Assembly: GCA_036961355.1 (NCBI GenBank)
Contig: JBALVL010000002.1
Span: forward strand, 124,001 to 188,000
Reading direction: 5' to 3'
DNA length: 64,000 bases
Source: Motiliproteus sp036961355
Lineage (GTDB): Bacteria > Pseudomonadota > Gammaproteobacteria > Pseudomonadales > Balneatricaceae
Shown here: positions 28,726 through 37,864 of the stretch, piece after piece
Numbering within the stretch: the stretch's first letter is position 1
How the letters are laid out: the number at the start of each line of letters is the position of its first letter
Notes under the pieces: model-generated
Database searches by the model: none
Seen by the model: only the letters and a program-made list of their open reading frames with translations
Told to the model about the DNA's origin: nothing
Position numbers and translations under genes: made by a program

Positions 28726-29217
28726 AACCAGATGATTGTTCAGTGCACTGATTAAATGTCTCTTGCATGGTCTGTGTCCGCCCGATACCAGCATCAAAGG
28801 GTTTGTGTCATAAACCCATAAATACTTACAGGATGGGTTGGTGGTATAGATCGTCACAACGTTGATGCCTGTTCAATTCACGACAGTGCAGCCACGACTC
28901 AACAAACTTTCTATCTAATCAGATTGTCCGAACGATCGGCCCGATGCGTTTTCGGATCTGAGCAGAACCAGACATGACACCAGCCTAACCCATCTCGCTA
29001 AACCGGCAATAAACCCCTGATTTGAAGGCATCTCTCAGAAACGCCAGCAGTGGAAGGTTCTTCTGTGTAAAAAAACTACAATATAAAGGTTTTTATGGAT
29101 AGCATTAAGGATTATTTATGCTGTAACCTTGCTGTTCTGTAAAAATGCTACCTAAAAACATCGACCGCCATCGGTATTTTACCGTCGTCGGCCCGATCTG
29201 TAAGGAGAATGACTACG
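28726..29217. other. decayed intergenic sequence upstream of maeB
   Basis: No intact gene is visible. The left part is probably further IS remnant. The last 150 bases are AT-rich (AAAAAAACTACAATATAAAGG around 29070) and likely hold the maeB promoter. Confidence 0.45.
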
Positions 29218-31497
29218 ATGTCGAGCGATTTTGATAAAGATGCACTGGCCTATCACAGAGCCGGACCGGCCGGAAAACTGGCGATCGTCGCCACTAAGCC
29301 GATGGCGACCCAGCGCGATTTGGCTTTGGCCTACTCGCCGGGCGTCGCTGCAGCCTGTAATGAAATCGTTCGCGATCCCACTGAAGTCTCTACTGTGACC
29401 GCCCGCGGCAACCTGGTTGGCGTCATCACCAACGGTACCGCTGTGTTGGGTCTCGGCGCTATTGGTGCGTTAGCCTCCAAGCCGGTGATGGAAGGTAAGG
29501 CGGTACTGTTCAAAAAATTCTCCAATATCGATGTGTTCGATATCGAAATTGACGAGCTCGATCCGCAGAAATTCATCGATACTGTGGCTCGCCTCGAACC
29601 CACTTTCGGCGGCATCAACCTTGAAGATATCAAAGCTCCCGAATGCTTTGTGATCGAGAAAACGTTGAAAGAACGAATGGGTATACCGGTGTTTCACGAT
29701 GATCAACACGGAACCGCGATCGTTGCCGGAGCCGCCGTTTACAATGGCCTACGGGTGGTAAACAAAGATATCAGCAAGATCAAGCTGGTCGCCTCGGGGG
29801 CAGGTGCTGCCGCACTGTCGTGCCTCAACTTACTGGTCAATATGGGGCTACCCAAAGAAAATATCTGGGTCACCGATATCGCTGGCGTGGTTTACCAAGG
29901 CCGCACCGAAGTCATGGACGAATACAAAGCGGTCTACGCCCAGGATACCGATGCCAGGACCCTCGATGACATCATCGAAAACGCCGACGTGTTTCTAGGA
30001 CTATCGGCCGCCGGAGTGCTCAAACCGGAGATGGTCAAGAAGATGGCTAAAGATCCGATGATTCTGGCACTGGCCAACCCCAACCCAGAGATCACTCCGG
30101 AAGAAGCCAAGGCCGCGCGCCCTGACGTAATCATGGCAACCGGTCGCTCCGACTACCCCAACCAGGTCAACAATGTTCTCTGCTTCCCCTTTATCTTCCG
30201 TGGCGCGCTTGATTGCGGTGCCACCACCATCAACGAAGAGATGAAGGTCGCCTGCGTCAAGGCGCTGGCGGACTTGGCGATGGCCGAGCCGATCGATCGG
30301 GTACAAAAGGCCTATGCTGGCGAGCCACTACGGTTCGGCCCCGAATACCTGATCCCCAAACCGTTCGATCCGCGGCTGATCTTCGAAGTCGCCCCGGCAG
30401 TTGCCAAAGCAGCAATGGCGACAGGGGTGGCGACCCGGCCGATCGAAGACTTGGATGGCTACCGCCGTAGCCTAGCCCGGTATGCCTACCGTTCAAGCCA
30501 GGTGATGAGTCCCATTCTGGAGCGCGCTAAACAACAACCCAAGCGGGTGGTGTTCGCCGAAGGTGAAAGCAACCGGGTACTGCAAGCGGTACAGCAAGTG
30601 GTTGATGAAGGGTTGGCGCAACCGATCCTGGTCGGTAACACCGCTCGAATCAGTCACCGTATTAACGATCTGCAACTGCGGATTGTCGAAGGTCGTGACT
30701 TCAGCATCGTCGACCCTAACGGCGGCGATTGGTTCGAACCCTATCTGGCCGACTATATCGCTAGGATGGGCCGGAAAGGGATCTCGCCTGACGAAGCCAA
30801 AAGCATCATGCATTCAGACAAAACCGTGATTGCAGCGATGATGTGTCTGCGCGGTGATGCCGATGCCATGCTTTGCGGCGCCCATGGTCGTTTCCGCCAG
30901 CATCTTGAGCGAGTCAACAGCCTGATCGGCAAGTCCGACAGTATTGACGATTTCTCCACTGTCACGGTGCTGAGTTTGCCTACAGGCACGTTCTTCATCA
31001 CCGATTCGCACATCAATCCCAACCCTACCGCCGAAGAGGTGGTTCAAAGCACGCTGCTGGCGGCAGAAGAGATGCGCCGGTTCGGCATCCTGCCCAAGGC
31101 CGCGTTGCTGTCCCACTCCAACTTCGGCACCAACGACCAACCTTCAGCGCTAAAGATGCGCAAGGCGCGGCAGCTGTTAAACGCACAAGCTCCCGAGTTG
31201 ATTGTTGACGGTGAGATGCACGCCGACGCGGCCATCTCGGAGGAGTTGCGCAACAAGGTCTTCCCCGATTCGGTACTGCGCGGTCAAGCCAATTTGCTGG
31301 TGATGCCCAATGTCGAATCGGCTCATATCGCCTACGGTCTGCTCAAAACATTGGGCGGCGGTATTTCGGTAGGACCGATCCTATTGGGTACCGAGAAACC
31401 GATCCATCTACTGACCTCCAGCACCAGTGTTCGCAGCATCTTCAACATGACCGCCATCGCGGTAGCTGAAGCTCAGAACCAAAACGAAACAGCGTAG
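29218..31497 (+). CDS. maeB: NADP-dependent malic enzyme with phosphotransacetylase-like domain
   Basis: AAGGAG at 29202-29207 is ten bases before ATG 29218 and only one before ATG 29209, so the second is chosen, giving 759 residues, the length of E. coli MaeB. The malic domain (about 1-420) has LALAYSPGVAAAC, FHDDQHGTAIV and VASGAGAAALSCLNLL. The C-terminal part (about 430-759) resembles phosphotransacetylase but is regulatory in MaeB. It decarboxylates malate to pyruvate and yields NADPH. It is probably not specific to sulfonates; it stands alone between remnant-rich stretches. Confidence 0.93.
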   Translation: MSSDFDKDALAYHRAGPAGKLAIVATKPMATQRDLALAYSPGVAAACNEIVRDPTEVSTVTARGNLVGVITNGTAVLGLGAIGALASKPVMEGKAVLFKKFSNIDVFDIEIDELDPQKFIDTVARLEPTFGGINLEDIKAPECFVIEKTLKERMGIPVFHDDQHGTAIVAGAAVYNGLRVVNKDISKIKLVASGAGAAALSCLNLLVNMGLPKENIWVTDIAGVVYQGRTEVMDEYKAVYAQDTDARTLDDIIENADVFLGLSAAGVLKPEMVKKMAKDPMILALANPNPEITPEEAKAARPDVIMATGRSDYPNQVNNVLCFPFIFRGALDCGATTINEEMKVACVKALADLAMAEPIDRVQKAYAGEPLRFGPEYLIPKPFDPRLIFEVAPAVAKAAMATGVATRPIEDLDGYRRSLARYAYRSSQVMSPILERAKQQPKRVVFAEGESNRVLQAVQQVVDEGLAQPILVGNTARISHRINDLQLRIVEGRDFSIVDPNGGDWFEPYLADYIARMGRKGISPDEAKSIMHSDKTVIAAMMCLRGDADAMLCGAHGRFRQHLERVNSLIGKSDSIDDFSTVTVLSLPTGTFFITDSHINPNPTAEEVVQSTLLAAEEMRRFGILPKAALLSHSNFGTNDQPSALKMRKARQLLNAQAPELIVDGEMHADAAISEELRNKVFPDSVLRGQANLLVMPNVESAHIAYGLLKTLGGGISVGPILLGTEKPIHLLTSSTSVRSIFNMTAIAVAEAQNQNETA

Positions 31498-31686
31498 TTG
31501 CGATATGGTTCGTTTGTAGTCTCTAAGATGGCTGAGAGAGAAAGTTCGGTTTGTAGTGTTCTACTAAATCCGGACACGGATGTAGGTGCTCATTATCCTA
31601 TCAAAGAGCTATGACAGTGATTCTCGCATCAAGGGGGCTTAATCGTATCTTCCTTAAGGGGTGAGAGGCGACCTGTCACTAACGCC

Positions 31687-32355
31687 TTAGGGTTTATTCC
31701 AGCAGCCGATTAGGAACGCACCATCAACCCTCTGCCCCATTTTGCCTTGGCGTTCGATTTCTCTAGCCTGGATGAGGTCGCTATCCTTGGCAAAATGTAC
31801 TGCTGTATGGGTTACACCAGGTACCGGTGCTAGAGCCTGTAGTTCTTCAGGGCTACGGAAGTAAGCATGGTTGAACACTGACTTTATATCTCGGTCAGCC
31901 CTAGCCTGGCGGCACTTAGCCCATGGGCTCAGGCTGTTAAGGGTCGCCACTACCACTCGACCACCGGGACGAGTTACCCGAAACAGTTCAGTCAGGGCTC
32001 TTTTACCGTGCTCGATAAACTCCAGGGCTGTAATAGATACCGTTTTGTCAAAGGTTCCATCTGCGAAAGGCAGGCTGCTAATATCGGCGGCGACGAACAT
32101 CTCGTTGATAAGCCGCGACTTTGCTCGGGCTAGCATCGGCAACGACAGGTCCAGCCCGGTGATCTGGGCGCCGCGCTCGGCTAGAGGAGCGGTAAAGATA
32201 CCGCTGCCGCAGCCAGCGTCTAGAATATGTTCTCCAACCTGTGGCAAGACCTGATTTAGTACCAACTCCATTTCTGCAGTTTTTACCAATGCGCCGATTG
32301 GGGTTTGGAACCAACGTTCGTAGGGGTCGGGCCAGTCGTCGAACAGTTGGGTCAT
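31687..32355 (-). CDS. class I SAM-dependent methyltransferase
   Basis: 222 residues. Motif I is HILDAGCGSGIFTAPLAERG, motif II is ITGLDLSLPMLARAKSRL, and the post-I acidic residue and AADISSLPFADGTFDKTVS follow. VTRPGGRVVVATLNSL is the usual motif III. The family (UbiE/type 11) acts on many small molecules, and the substrate cannot be deduced. It is isolated, with no operon partner; functional links to sulfonates are not evident. Confidence 0.85.
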   Translation of the reverse strand: MTQLFDDWPDPYERWFQTPIGALVKTAEMELVLNQVLPQVGEHILDAGCGSGIFTAPLAERGAQITGLDLSLPMLARAKSRLINEMFVAADISSLPFADGTFDKTVSITALEFIEHGKRALTELFRVTRPGGRVVVATLNSLSPWAKCRQARADRDIKSVFNHAYFRSPEELQALAPVPGVTHTAVHFAKDSDLIQAREIERQGKMGQRVDGAFLIGCWNKP

Positions 32356-33913
32356 GATTGTTCTCGTAGAGCGGTAATTGATAAGTAGTATTTCAAAACA
32401 ATATGATTACGGCTAGAGCCAGAATGTTAAGCCGGTTAGAGGCAGCATTGTCTGTATTATAAAGGTGATGCTATCACCTCTCATCAGGTGGCCAAATTCA
32501 CCGTACCACCACAATACAGGGTCTATATGCTGTGAGCTGGGGTGCTGAATACGTTATAGCAACTTCGTTAAATGCTCAGCATACAGGTCATTAGGGTAAC
32601 CGAGATCTGGCTGTTATGCGTGAGCATGAAAGGGCACGATTTGCTCCGATTTCGTACGCTGCTACTCAGCGTTTTGATGCAGTAATCCCACCGCTGTCGA
32701 TCTATGAGTCATAAATGCCAAGCGTTCTGGCTGCGGAAGCCCTCCCTTTTTTGAGTCTGGTTTTTATGCTTATGATTTGAATTTAGGGGAATGTAGTTTG
32801 CGTTTTTATTTGGATGGTATTACTCACCTCGTTTAGCGATTTTGCTCGCTTATTTCGGTGCCCATAAATGGAAGGCTGGATCAAATGCCATACAAAAACG
32901 AGGTTAAATATATTCCAAATAAAAAGTAATAAATAATCATCTGATGACTCTTGCTATAACGATAATCGCTAGGTCAGTCATGATTATTATATTTTATGTA
33001 TTATTATCATTATACAAGCCAGTGGCATAAATTGATAATATGTCTGTAATGACCATATCAAATACTTGATAAAAAATGATGTAAATGACTTTGGGTGTTC
33101 TATTGTTTCTGGTCAGGGTTTGATAATTTTTCAGGCCTGCTTATTCTGTATGTGAATTTCATCCGGAAATATCATTAGTAACTTTAATAAAGCATTTGAA
33201 TCATAATGTTTAGCCATGTTTTGTTAGTGGACCTGCATAATAAGTCGTTGAACGTTTAGAGCAGCAGAGCGTGGCTCTAGCCCGTTAACTTTGCGTTATC
33301 GCTAATTTTGCCTAGGGTAACGCTTCTTCCGTACTCTTATTGAAGCTAGTCCCTTAGCTATTTCGCTTAACTATCTCGAAAACTCCGCATCCCTTTTCAG
33401 GGTAGGGTTTGAATGGATTCTAACTGCTTTAAATAACTCAATATCGTCTATCTCAGTGGCCAGTATCCACCTTGATCGGTTGACTACAACAGGCAGGGAG
33501 GAGAAGTGTCAGGCCAGCCCTCAGATGCCGCAGATAATGTGTTGTAACGGCGCTTTACGCCCAGGAACCGAATTGGGTTTTGGTGACGGATATTACCTAT
33601 AGTCGAATCCATCAAGGCTGGACCCATTTAGCAGTGGAATTGGATCTCTACTCAAAGTAGTAAAACTTTATACTATTATTGCCTTTATATAAGTAAGCAT
33701 ATGCCAGTTGCTATGACGTGGGTGAAATTCGGGTCTGTTGGTGGTTTTATAATATGTTGTTAATTATAGAAAATATTCTCATAGTATGATTTTGCGTTGC
33801 CAAGGTGGGCCGGGCTGTTGTCGGTAGTATGTAATAGGTAGGTCTCTGTACTGTTAGGTGCCATATATACCGTAGCGATAGCCTTAATATAAAAATAAAA
33901 TGGGTAAATAGAT
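32356..33913. other. 1.5-kb AT-rich stretch without an intact gene
   Basis: Stop codons are frequent in all frames. One recognisable piece, an IS3 integrase-core fragment, lies at 33541-33660. ACCTCGTTT at 32826-32834 and AAACGAGGT at 32896-32904 are inverted, but too far apart for a clear function. The last 200 bases before 33914 should hold the sulfite dehydrogenase promoter. Confidence 0.5.
33541..33660 (+). mobile_element. IS3-family transposase integrase-core remnant
   Basis: The frame reads EPNWVLVTDITYSRIHQGWT and then HLAVELDLYSK before a stop. This is the first-aspartate segment of the IS3 DDE integrase core (usual form VTDITYIRTHEGWLYLAVVLDLYSR). The rest of the transposase is absent. 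Confidence 0.75.
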
Positions 33914-35224
33914 ATGAGTGATAAGGATAAAAAAACCGAAGGTTTGCACGCATTATATGATCAAGATCCTGCCAAGGCGGATTTGAATGTATTCGGGCGT
34001 GTCGCTAATAAGAATCGTCGTGGTTTTCTACAAGGTGCTGGGCTGGCCAGTATGGCGGCCTTGCTGGGTGTCTCCGTCATTCCTTACAATCGAAACATGC
34101 CACTGGGGTTGATTCCCGCCGCTATGGCCGATGACAGCGGACCCTTCACCATCGTTGGAAAAGAGGGGCTGACGATCCTCAATGACCGGCCTGTAAACGC
34201 AGAAACGCCGGCCCACCTGCTCGACGATGCTGTTACGCCGACAAACCGCCACTTTGTTCGCAACAATGGCATCCCTCCAGTAGACATCGATGTTGACAGC
34301 TGGCAGCTGACCATTGACGGCTTGGTTGACAAGCCCATAACGCTATCAATCAAAGAGCTCAAAGAAAAGTTTGAAGTGGTGACCCGCAATGTGGTGGTCG
34401 AGTGCGGCGGTAATGGTCGTGCATCCTTTGAGCCCCCCGCACGTGGTAACCAGTGGACCTATGGCGCTGTTGCTTGTGCCGAGTGGACAGGCGTGCGCCT
34501 GGCCGATGTGTTAAAGGCTGCAGGCATAAAACCTGGGGCAGTCTATACAGCCCACCACAGTGCCGATAAGCACCTGTCGGGCAAAGAGGGTAAAGCGGCA
34601 ATTTCCCGCGGTGTTCCGATCGAAAAGGCAATGGACCCCAATAACTTGATCGCCTTTGCCATGAACGGCGAAGAAATTCACCCAATGAATGGCGCACCAT
34701 TACGCTTGATCGTGCCTGGCTGGCCCGGCTCTTGTTCGCAGAAATGGTTGCAGCGCATCACTATCCGTGACCAGGTCCACGATGGTGCCAAGATGACCGG
34801 TAAAGCTTACCGTGTACCTAATCATCCTGTCGCAGCTGGCGAGAAGGTGGACAAAGAGGATTTTGTGATCATCGAGCGCATGCCGGTGAAATCCTTGATC
34901 ACCCATCCAGCTAATGGTGTCGATGTCAGCGGTAAATCGCTTGAGATTCGAGGCAATGCGTGGTCGGGTGAGCGAGAAGTCACCAGTGTCGAAATTTCCA
35001 TCGACTTCGGGGCTTCCTGGATCAAGGCCGAACTCGGCGCACAGCCCAATTTTGGTGCTTGGCAACGTTTCAAGGCCGAGGTTACGTTCCCTCTGGCTGG
35101 CTACTATGAAGTATGGGCCAAGGCTACCGATGACCAAGGTATCAGTCAGCCGTTCGGCATCGCGTGGAATCCTAAGGGCTACCTCAACAACAGCATGCAC
35201 CGTGTTGCCGTGAAGGTTAGCTAA
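33914..35224 (+). CDS. SorT/SorA-type periplasmic sulfite dehydrogenase, molybdopterin subunit
   Basis: 436 residues. A twin-arginine signal is visible as NRRGFLQGAGLASMAALLG, so the folded cofactor protein is exported. The sulfite oxidase domain has VVVECGGNGRASFEP, where Cys164 should ligate molybdenum, then GNQWTYGAVACAEWTGVRL and GWPGSCSQKWLQRI, followed by the dimerisation domain (about 310-436). It oxidises sulfite to sulfate and passes electrons to cytochrome c. A diheme cytochrome gene follows directly. In this island it should detoxify sulfite released by SuyAB and CuyA. SoxC is an alternative but no other sox genes are present. Confidence 0.88.
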   Translation: MSDKDKKTEGLHALYDQDPAKADLNVFGRVANKNRRGFLQGAGLASMAALLGVSVIPYNRNMPLGLIPAAMADDSGPFTIVGKEGLTILNDRPVNAETPAHLLDDAVTPTNRHFVRNNGIPPVDIDVDSWQLTIDGLVDKPITLSIKELKEKFEVVTRNVVVECGGNGRASFEPPARGNQWTYGAVACAEWTGVRLADVLKAAGIKPGAVYTAHHSADKHLSGKEGKAAISRGVPIEKAMDPNNLIAFAMNGEEIHPMNGAPLRLIVPGWPGSCSQKWLQRITIRDQVHDGAKMTGKAYRVPNHPVAAGEKVDKEDFVIIERMPVKSLITHPANGVDVSGKSLEIRGNAWSGEREVTSVEISIDFGASWIKAELGAQPNFGAWQRFKAEVTFPLAGYYEVWAKATDDQGISQPFGIAWNPKGYLNNSMHRVAVKVS

Positions 35225-35235
35225 CATTGAGCCTC

Positions 35236-35877
35236 ATGATGAAACACAAATCGACCACGGCACGGTTGTTTGCCCTGATGATAGGGTTTGTTGGCATCAG
35301 CTCCGCCTGGGCTGATCAAGCAAACGTCGCAGCCAAGGGAAAACAGCTTGCCTTAGTTTGTTCGGGTTGCCACAGTCTGGCTAAAGGTGAGCCCCACAAG
35401 CTGGGGCCTAACCTGTGGGGTGTAGTCGATAGACCAGTGGCAGGAGCTCCCGGTTTTGCCTACTCTGACGCCTTTAAGCAGTATCAGGGCAGTTGGAGTC
35501 GTCAGAACCTGAGCCGCTACCTAGCCGCACCATCGGCATTCATCCCGAACAACCGGATGGCCTTTTCCGGCATCAGCTCCGAAGCCGATCGTGCTGCTGT
35601 GGTGGCTTATTTGGAGACATTAACACCGGGTGGTCCTTTGGTTGGAGCCTCTGCCAGTTTTAACTATGGTGGATTAGAAGCGGGAGAGGGCCGGGAAGAT
35701 GTCTACACTGTCTGCTCGCGCTGCCACTCCGTTATGCTGGTTAAACAACAGGGAATGAGTCGTTATCGCTGGGCTGAGGTGCTCGAGTGGATGGTCGAAG
35801 AGCAAGGTATGGACGAACTGGTTGAGGATCAGCATGAACGCATCCTCGATTATTTGGTCAAGAGCTATGGCGAATAG
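35236..35877 (+). CDS. diheme cytochrome c, electron acceptor of the sulfite dehydrogenase (SorU-like)
   Basis: 213 residues from ATG 35236 (a TTG at 35227 is a possible alternative). A signal peptide ends near SSAWADQ. Two heme motifs are present: CSGCH (Cys42, Cys45, His46) and CSRCH (Cys160, Cys163, His164). NNRMAFSG near residue 108 supplies the likely axial methionine of the first heme. The first domain is a class I cytochrome c; the second is shorter. It begins 11 bp after the catalytic subunit gene and should pass electrons from sulfite to the respiratory chain. Confidence 0.86.
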   Translation: MMKHKSTTARLFALMIGFVGISSAWADQANVAAKGKQLALVCSGCHSLAKGEPHKLGPNLWGVVDRPVAGAPGFAYSDAFKQYQGSWSRQNLSRYLAAPSAFIPNNRMAFSGISSEADRAAVVAYLETLTPGGPLVGASASFNYGGLEAGEGREDVYTVCSRCHSVMLVKQQGMSRYRWAEVLEWMVEEQGMDELVEDQHERILDYLVKSYGE

Positions 35878-36076
35878 CGGTTGTACCAAGAGGCCCGGTC
35901 CCCTGCAAACTGGATCCTGACCGTGCATCCACTAGCCTTTTTATCCTAGCCAGTGCACACCGCTGAGTGGATAGTGCACCTCGTCGACATTGTCGACTGG
36001 GATGCGCTCGATAGTCCGAAGGACGCATTGGATGTGCCACCAAAAGGAATCGGAGGGTAGTCACGAAGGGCTTAAT

Positions 36077-36106
36077 AAAAAGCTGCCATTGAAGGAGGCT
36101 TTTTTG
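36077..36106 (+). terminator. terminator-like inverted repeat after the sulfite dehydrogenase operon
   Basis: AAAAAGC at 36077 and GCTTTTT at 36098 pair around a 14-base loop, ending in a T-run. It is about 200 bp after the cytochrome stop. The preceding sequence 35878-36076 contains no gene. Confidence 0.6.
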
Positions 36107-36182
36107 CTTTCTGCCCTATTGAAACTCGCCTCGCTCCCCCAGTATCCTCAACCTGAATAATCAGTGTATTTAGGAGCATGCC

Positions 36183-36686
36183 ATCAAGCGGCTTACAGCA
36201 ACGCAGTTAACCTCATGGGGTGGGCAGTTGTTGCTTGTCCTGGCGCTTTGGGTGGGCATCAGTTACTGGCAGCAGAAAGACCTCATTCAGAATACATCAA
36301 CAGCACCAGCACTCACGCTTTACAGTCTTAATGGTGATGCGGTAGCCCTCGGTGATATCCAAGCTGAACGCACGCTCCTATACTTCTTTGCGCCTTGGTG
36401 CAGCGTCTGCAAACTGAGCATCGGTAATTTAAACGAGTTGAATGCGGATGAATCTTTGGCGGTGGTTGCTGTGGCGCTTAGTTACGAGTCATCTGCAGAG
36501 GTAGAGGCATTCATTGGTGATCAGGAACTAGAGGTGCCGGTGCTGATAGGCACACATCAGACGCTGAGAGAGTACAAGATTGAAATATTTCCCACGTACT
36601 ATGTGCTTGATGAGCAACAAAGGGTCATCAGTAAGTCGGTAGGGTATTCAACAGAATTGGGAATGAAGGCGCGATCGTGGTGGTAG
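36183..36686 (+). CDS. TlpA/thioredoxin-like membrane-anchored redox protein
   Basis: An N-terminal membrane anchor (LLLVLALWVGISYW) precedes a periplasmic thioredoxin fold with FFAPWCSVCKLSIGNLNELN (redox pair Cys-Ser-Val-Cys) and EIFPTYYVLDEQQRVI (cis-proline). The start is unclear. TAGGAG at 36171 is followed by ATG 36178, which is out of frame by one base; in the coding frame only ATC 36183 or TTG 36228 are available. Either an unusual start or a one-base deletion after ATG is likely. Placed after the sulfite dehydrogenase genes, it may assist cytochrome or periplasmic thiol maintenance. Confidence 0.7.
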   Translation: MKRLTATQLTSWGGQLLLVLALWVGISYWQQKDLIQNTSTAPALTLYSLNGDAVALGDIQAERTLLYFFAPWCSVCKLSIGNLNELNADESLAVVAVALSYESSAEVEAFIGDQELEVPVLIGTHQTLREYKIEIFPTYYVLDEQQRVISKSVGYSTELGMKARSWW

Positions 36687-36849
36687 AAGTGAGATCGTCT
36701 TCAGAACTGGCTATGACTATGCGATCCGAGTCGCATAGTGGGTCTGCTATATATTGTTGTAACCATAGTTTGGCCACAAACGACCCAGGGAGAAGGGTTG
36801 ATTGCTTATAGAACCGGATTAAAAAGTTGCAGTCTCCGTTGTATCTTTT

Positions 36850-37824
36850 TTAGGCTAGCTTTATGCGGCAATGAATATGTGATTTATCGCTTCCAGTAAG
36901 GTTATTTGATACCCAGCAACCAAAGGGTAACCGGTAGCGTGATAAAGGCGATAACGTCTGAAAGGTAATGATCGCTGCCATTGCCTGGTAATTTCCGCCT
37001 AACTGACGCGATAAAATATAGGAGGAGGGGGCCGTTGGAACCGCTAGGAAAAGGATCACGATCGCAGCGGGCAGACCGTTGAGACCAAATAGCTGCGTGA
37101 ACAGGAATGCCATTAGAGGTTTGATTAAAAACTGTACCACCGATGAGACTAGAGTGAGTTCCCAGTCTTGGGTCAATCTGCGTATCTCCAGCCCGGCACC
37201 GACTGCCAGCAGACCAATAGGAAAGGCTGCGCGGCCTATCAGAGAGAAGGTTTCTTTGGCTGCACTCGGCAAATCGATACCCGTCAAATTCAGGCTGAGC
37301 CCGATCAGGCAGCCTAGTATCAATGGGTTGGTGGCCAGTTGGCGCAGCATGTTGCCGGCGGAAAAGCGATTTTGGGGCAACGAGATCGAGAAGACGGCAA
37401 CGCAGAGGATATTGATCAATATGATCATCCCTGCTGAAGCGAGAGCGGCATAGAGCAATCCCTCCTCACCAAATAAGGCGTTAGTTAGCGCCAGCGCAAT
37501 GAAGGTATTAAAGCGAATGCCGCCTTGAAACAGCGATGTGAAGGAACTGGCATCCAGCGGACGAATCCAGCGTTGCCAGGCCACCAGCAGCAGCGTGCAG
37601 AATAGAATGGTGGTGTCTAAACAGAGTAGAAAACTCTTCCAAGGCAGACTGTCTAACGGGTTAGCTGTCAGGGCATGAATTAGCAGGATAGGAGTCAGCA
37701 CGTAGTAGGTTAGCTGCTCGACCCCGAGCCAAAACGAATCGCTGAAAAAACGGCCGCGGCGTAGACCGTAGCCTAGAAAAATAGCTGCAATGATCGGTAT
37801 TAACGCGTTGTAAGTGGTCAGCAT
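36850..37824 (-). CDS. AEC-family (auxin efflux carrier-like) transporter with C-terminal frameshift
   Basis: 324 residues, about ten membrane segments: LIPIIAAIFLGYGLRRGRFF at the start, GGIRFNTFIALAL, and AVPTAPSSYILSRQLGGNY near the end, all typical of AEC permeases. After AAIITFQT the reading frame diverges into an unlikely polar tail; the alternative frame continues FITLPVTLWLLGIK and stops at 36902, which is the expected last helix. A one-base loss near 36955 therefore replaced the last helix. The gene is 40 bp downstream of sulP in a gntR-sulP-AEC unit. The family exports or imports organic acids; the substrate is unknown. Confidence 0.82.
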   Translation of the reverse strand: MLTTYNALIPIIAAIFLGYGLRRGRFFSDSFWLGVEQLTYYVLTPILLIHALTANPLDSLPWKSFLLCLDTTILFCTLLLVAWQRWIRPLDASSFTSLFQGGIRFNTFIALALTNALFGEEGLLYAALASAGMIILINILCVAVFSISLPQNRFSAGNMLRQLATNPLILGCLIGLSLNLTGIDLPSAAKETFSLIGRAAFPIGLLAVGAGLEIRRLTQDWELTLVSSVVQFLIKPLMAFLFTQLFGLNGLPAAIVILFLAVPTAPSSYILSRQLGGNYQAMAAIITFQTLSPLSRYRLPFGCWVSNNLTGSDKSHIHCRIKLA

Positions 37825-37864
37825 GGGTTATCTCAAAAAGGGCTCGGCTATTGCTATCTCGTGA

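Noticed and set aside
32826..32904. Inverted ACCTCGTTT/AAACGAGGT pair
   Set aside because: Separated by 61 bases in gene-poor AT-rich DNA; no T-run or neighbouring gene supports a role.
33914..35877. SoxCD sulfane dehydrogenase
   Set aside because: No soxXYZAB genes in the window and the cytochrome is much shorter than SoxD.
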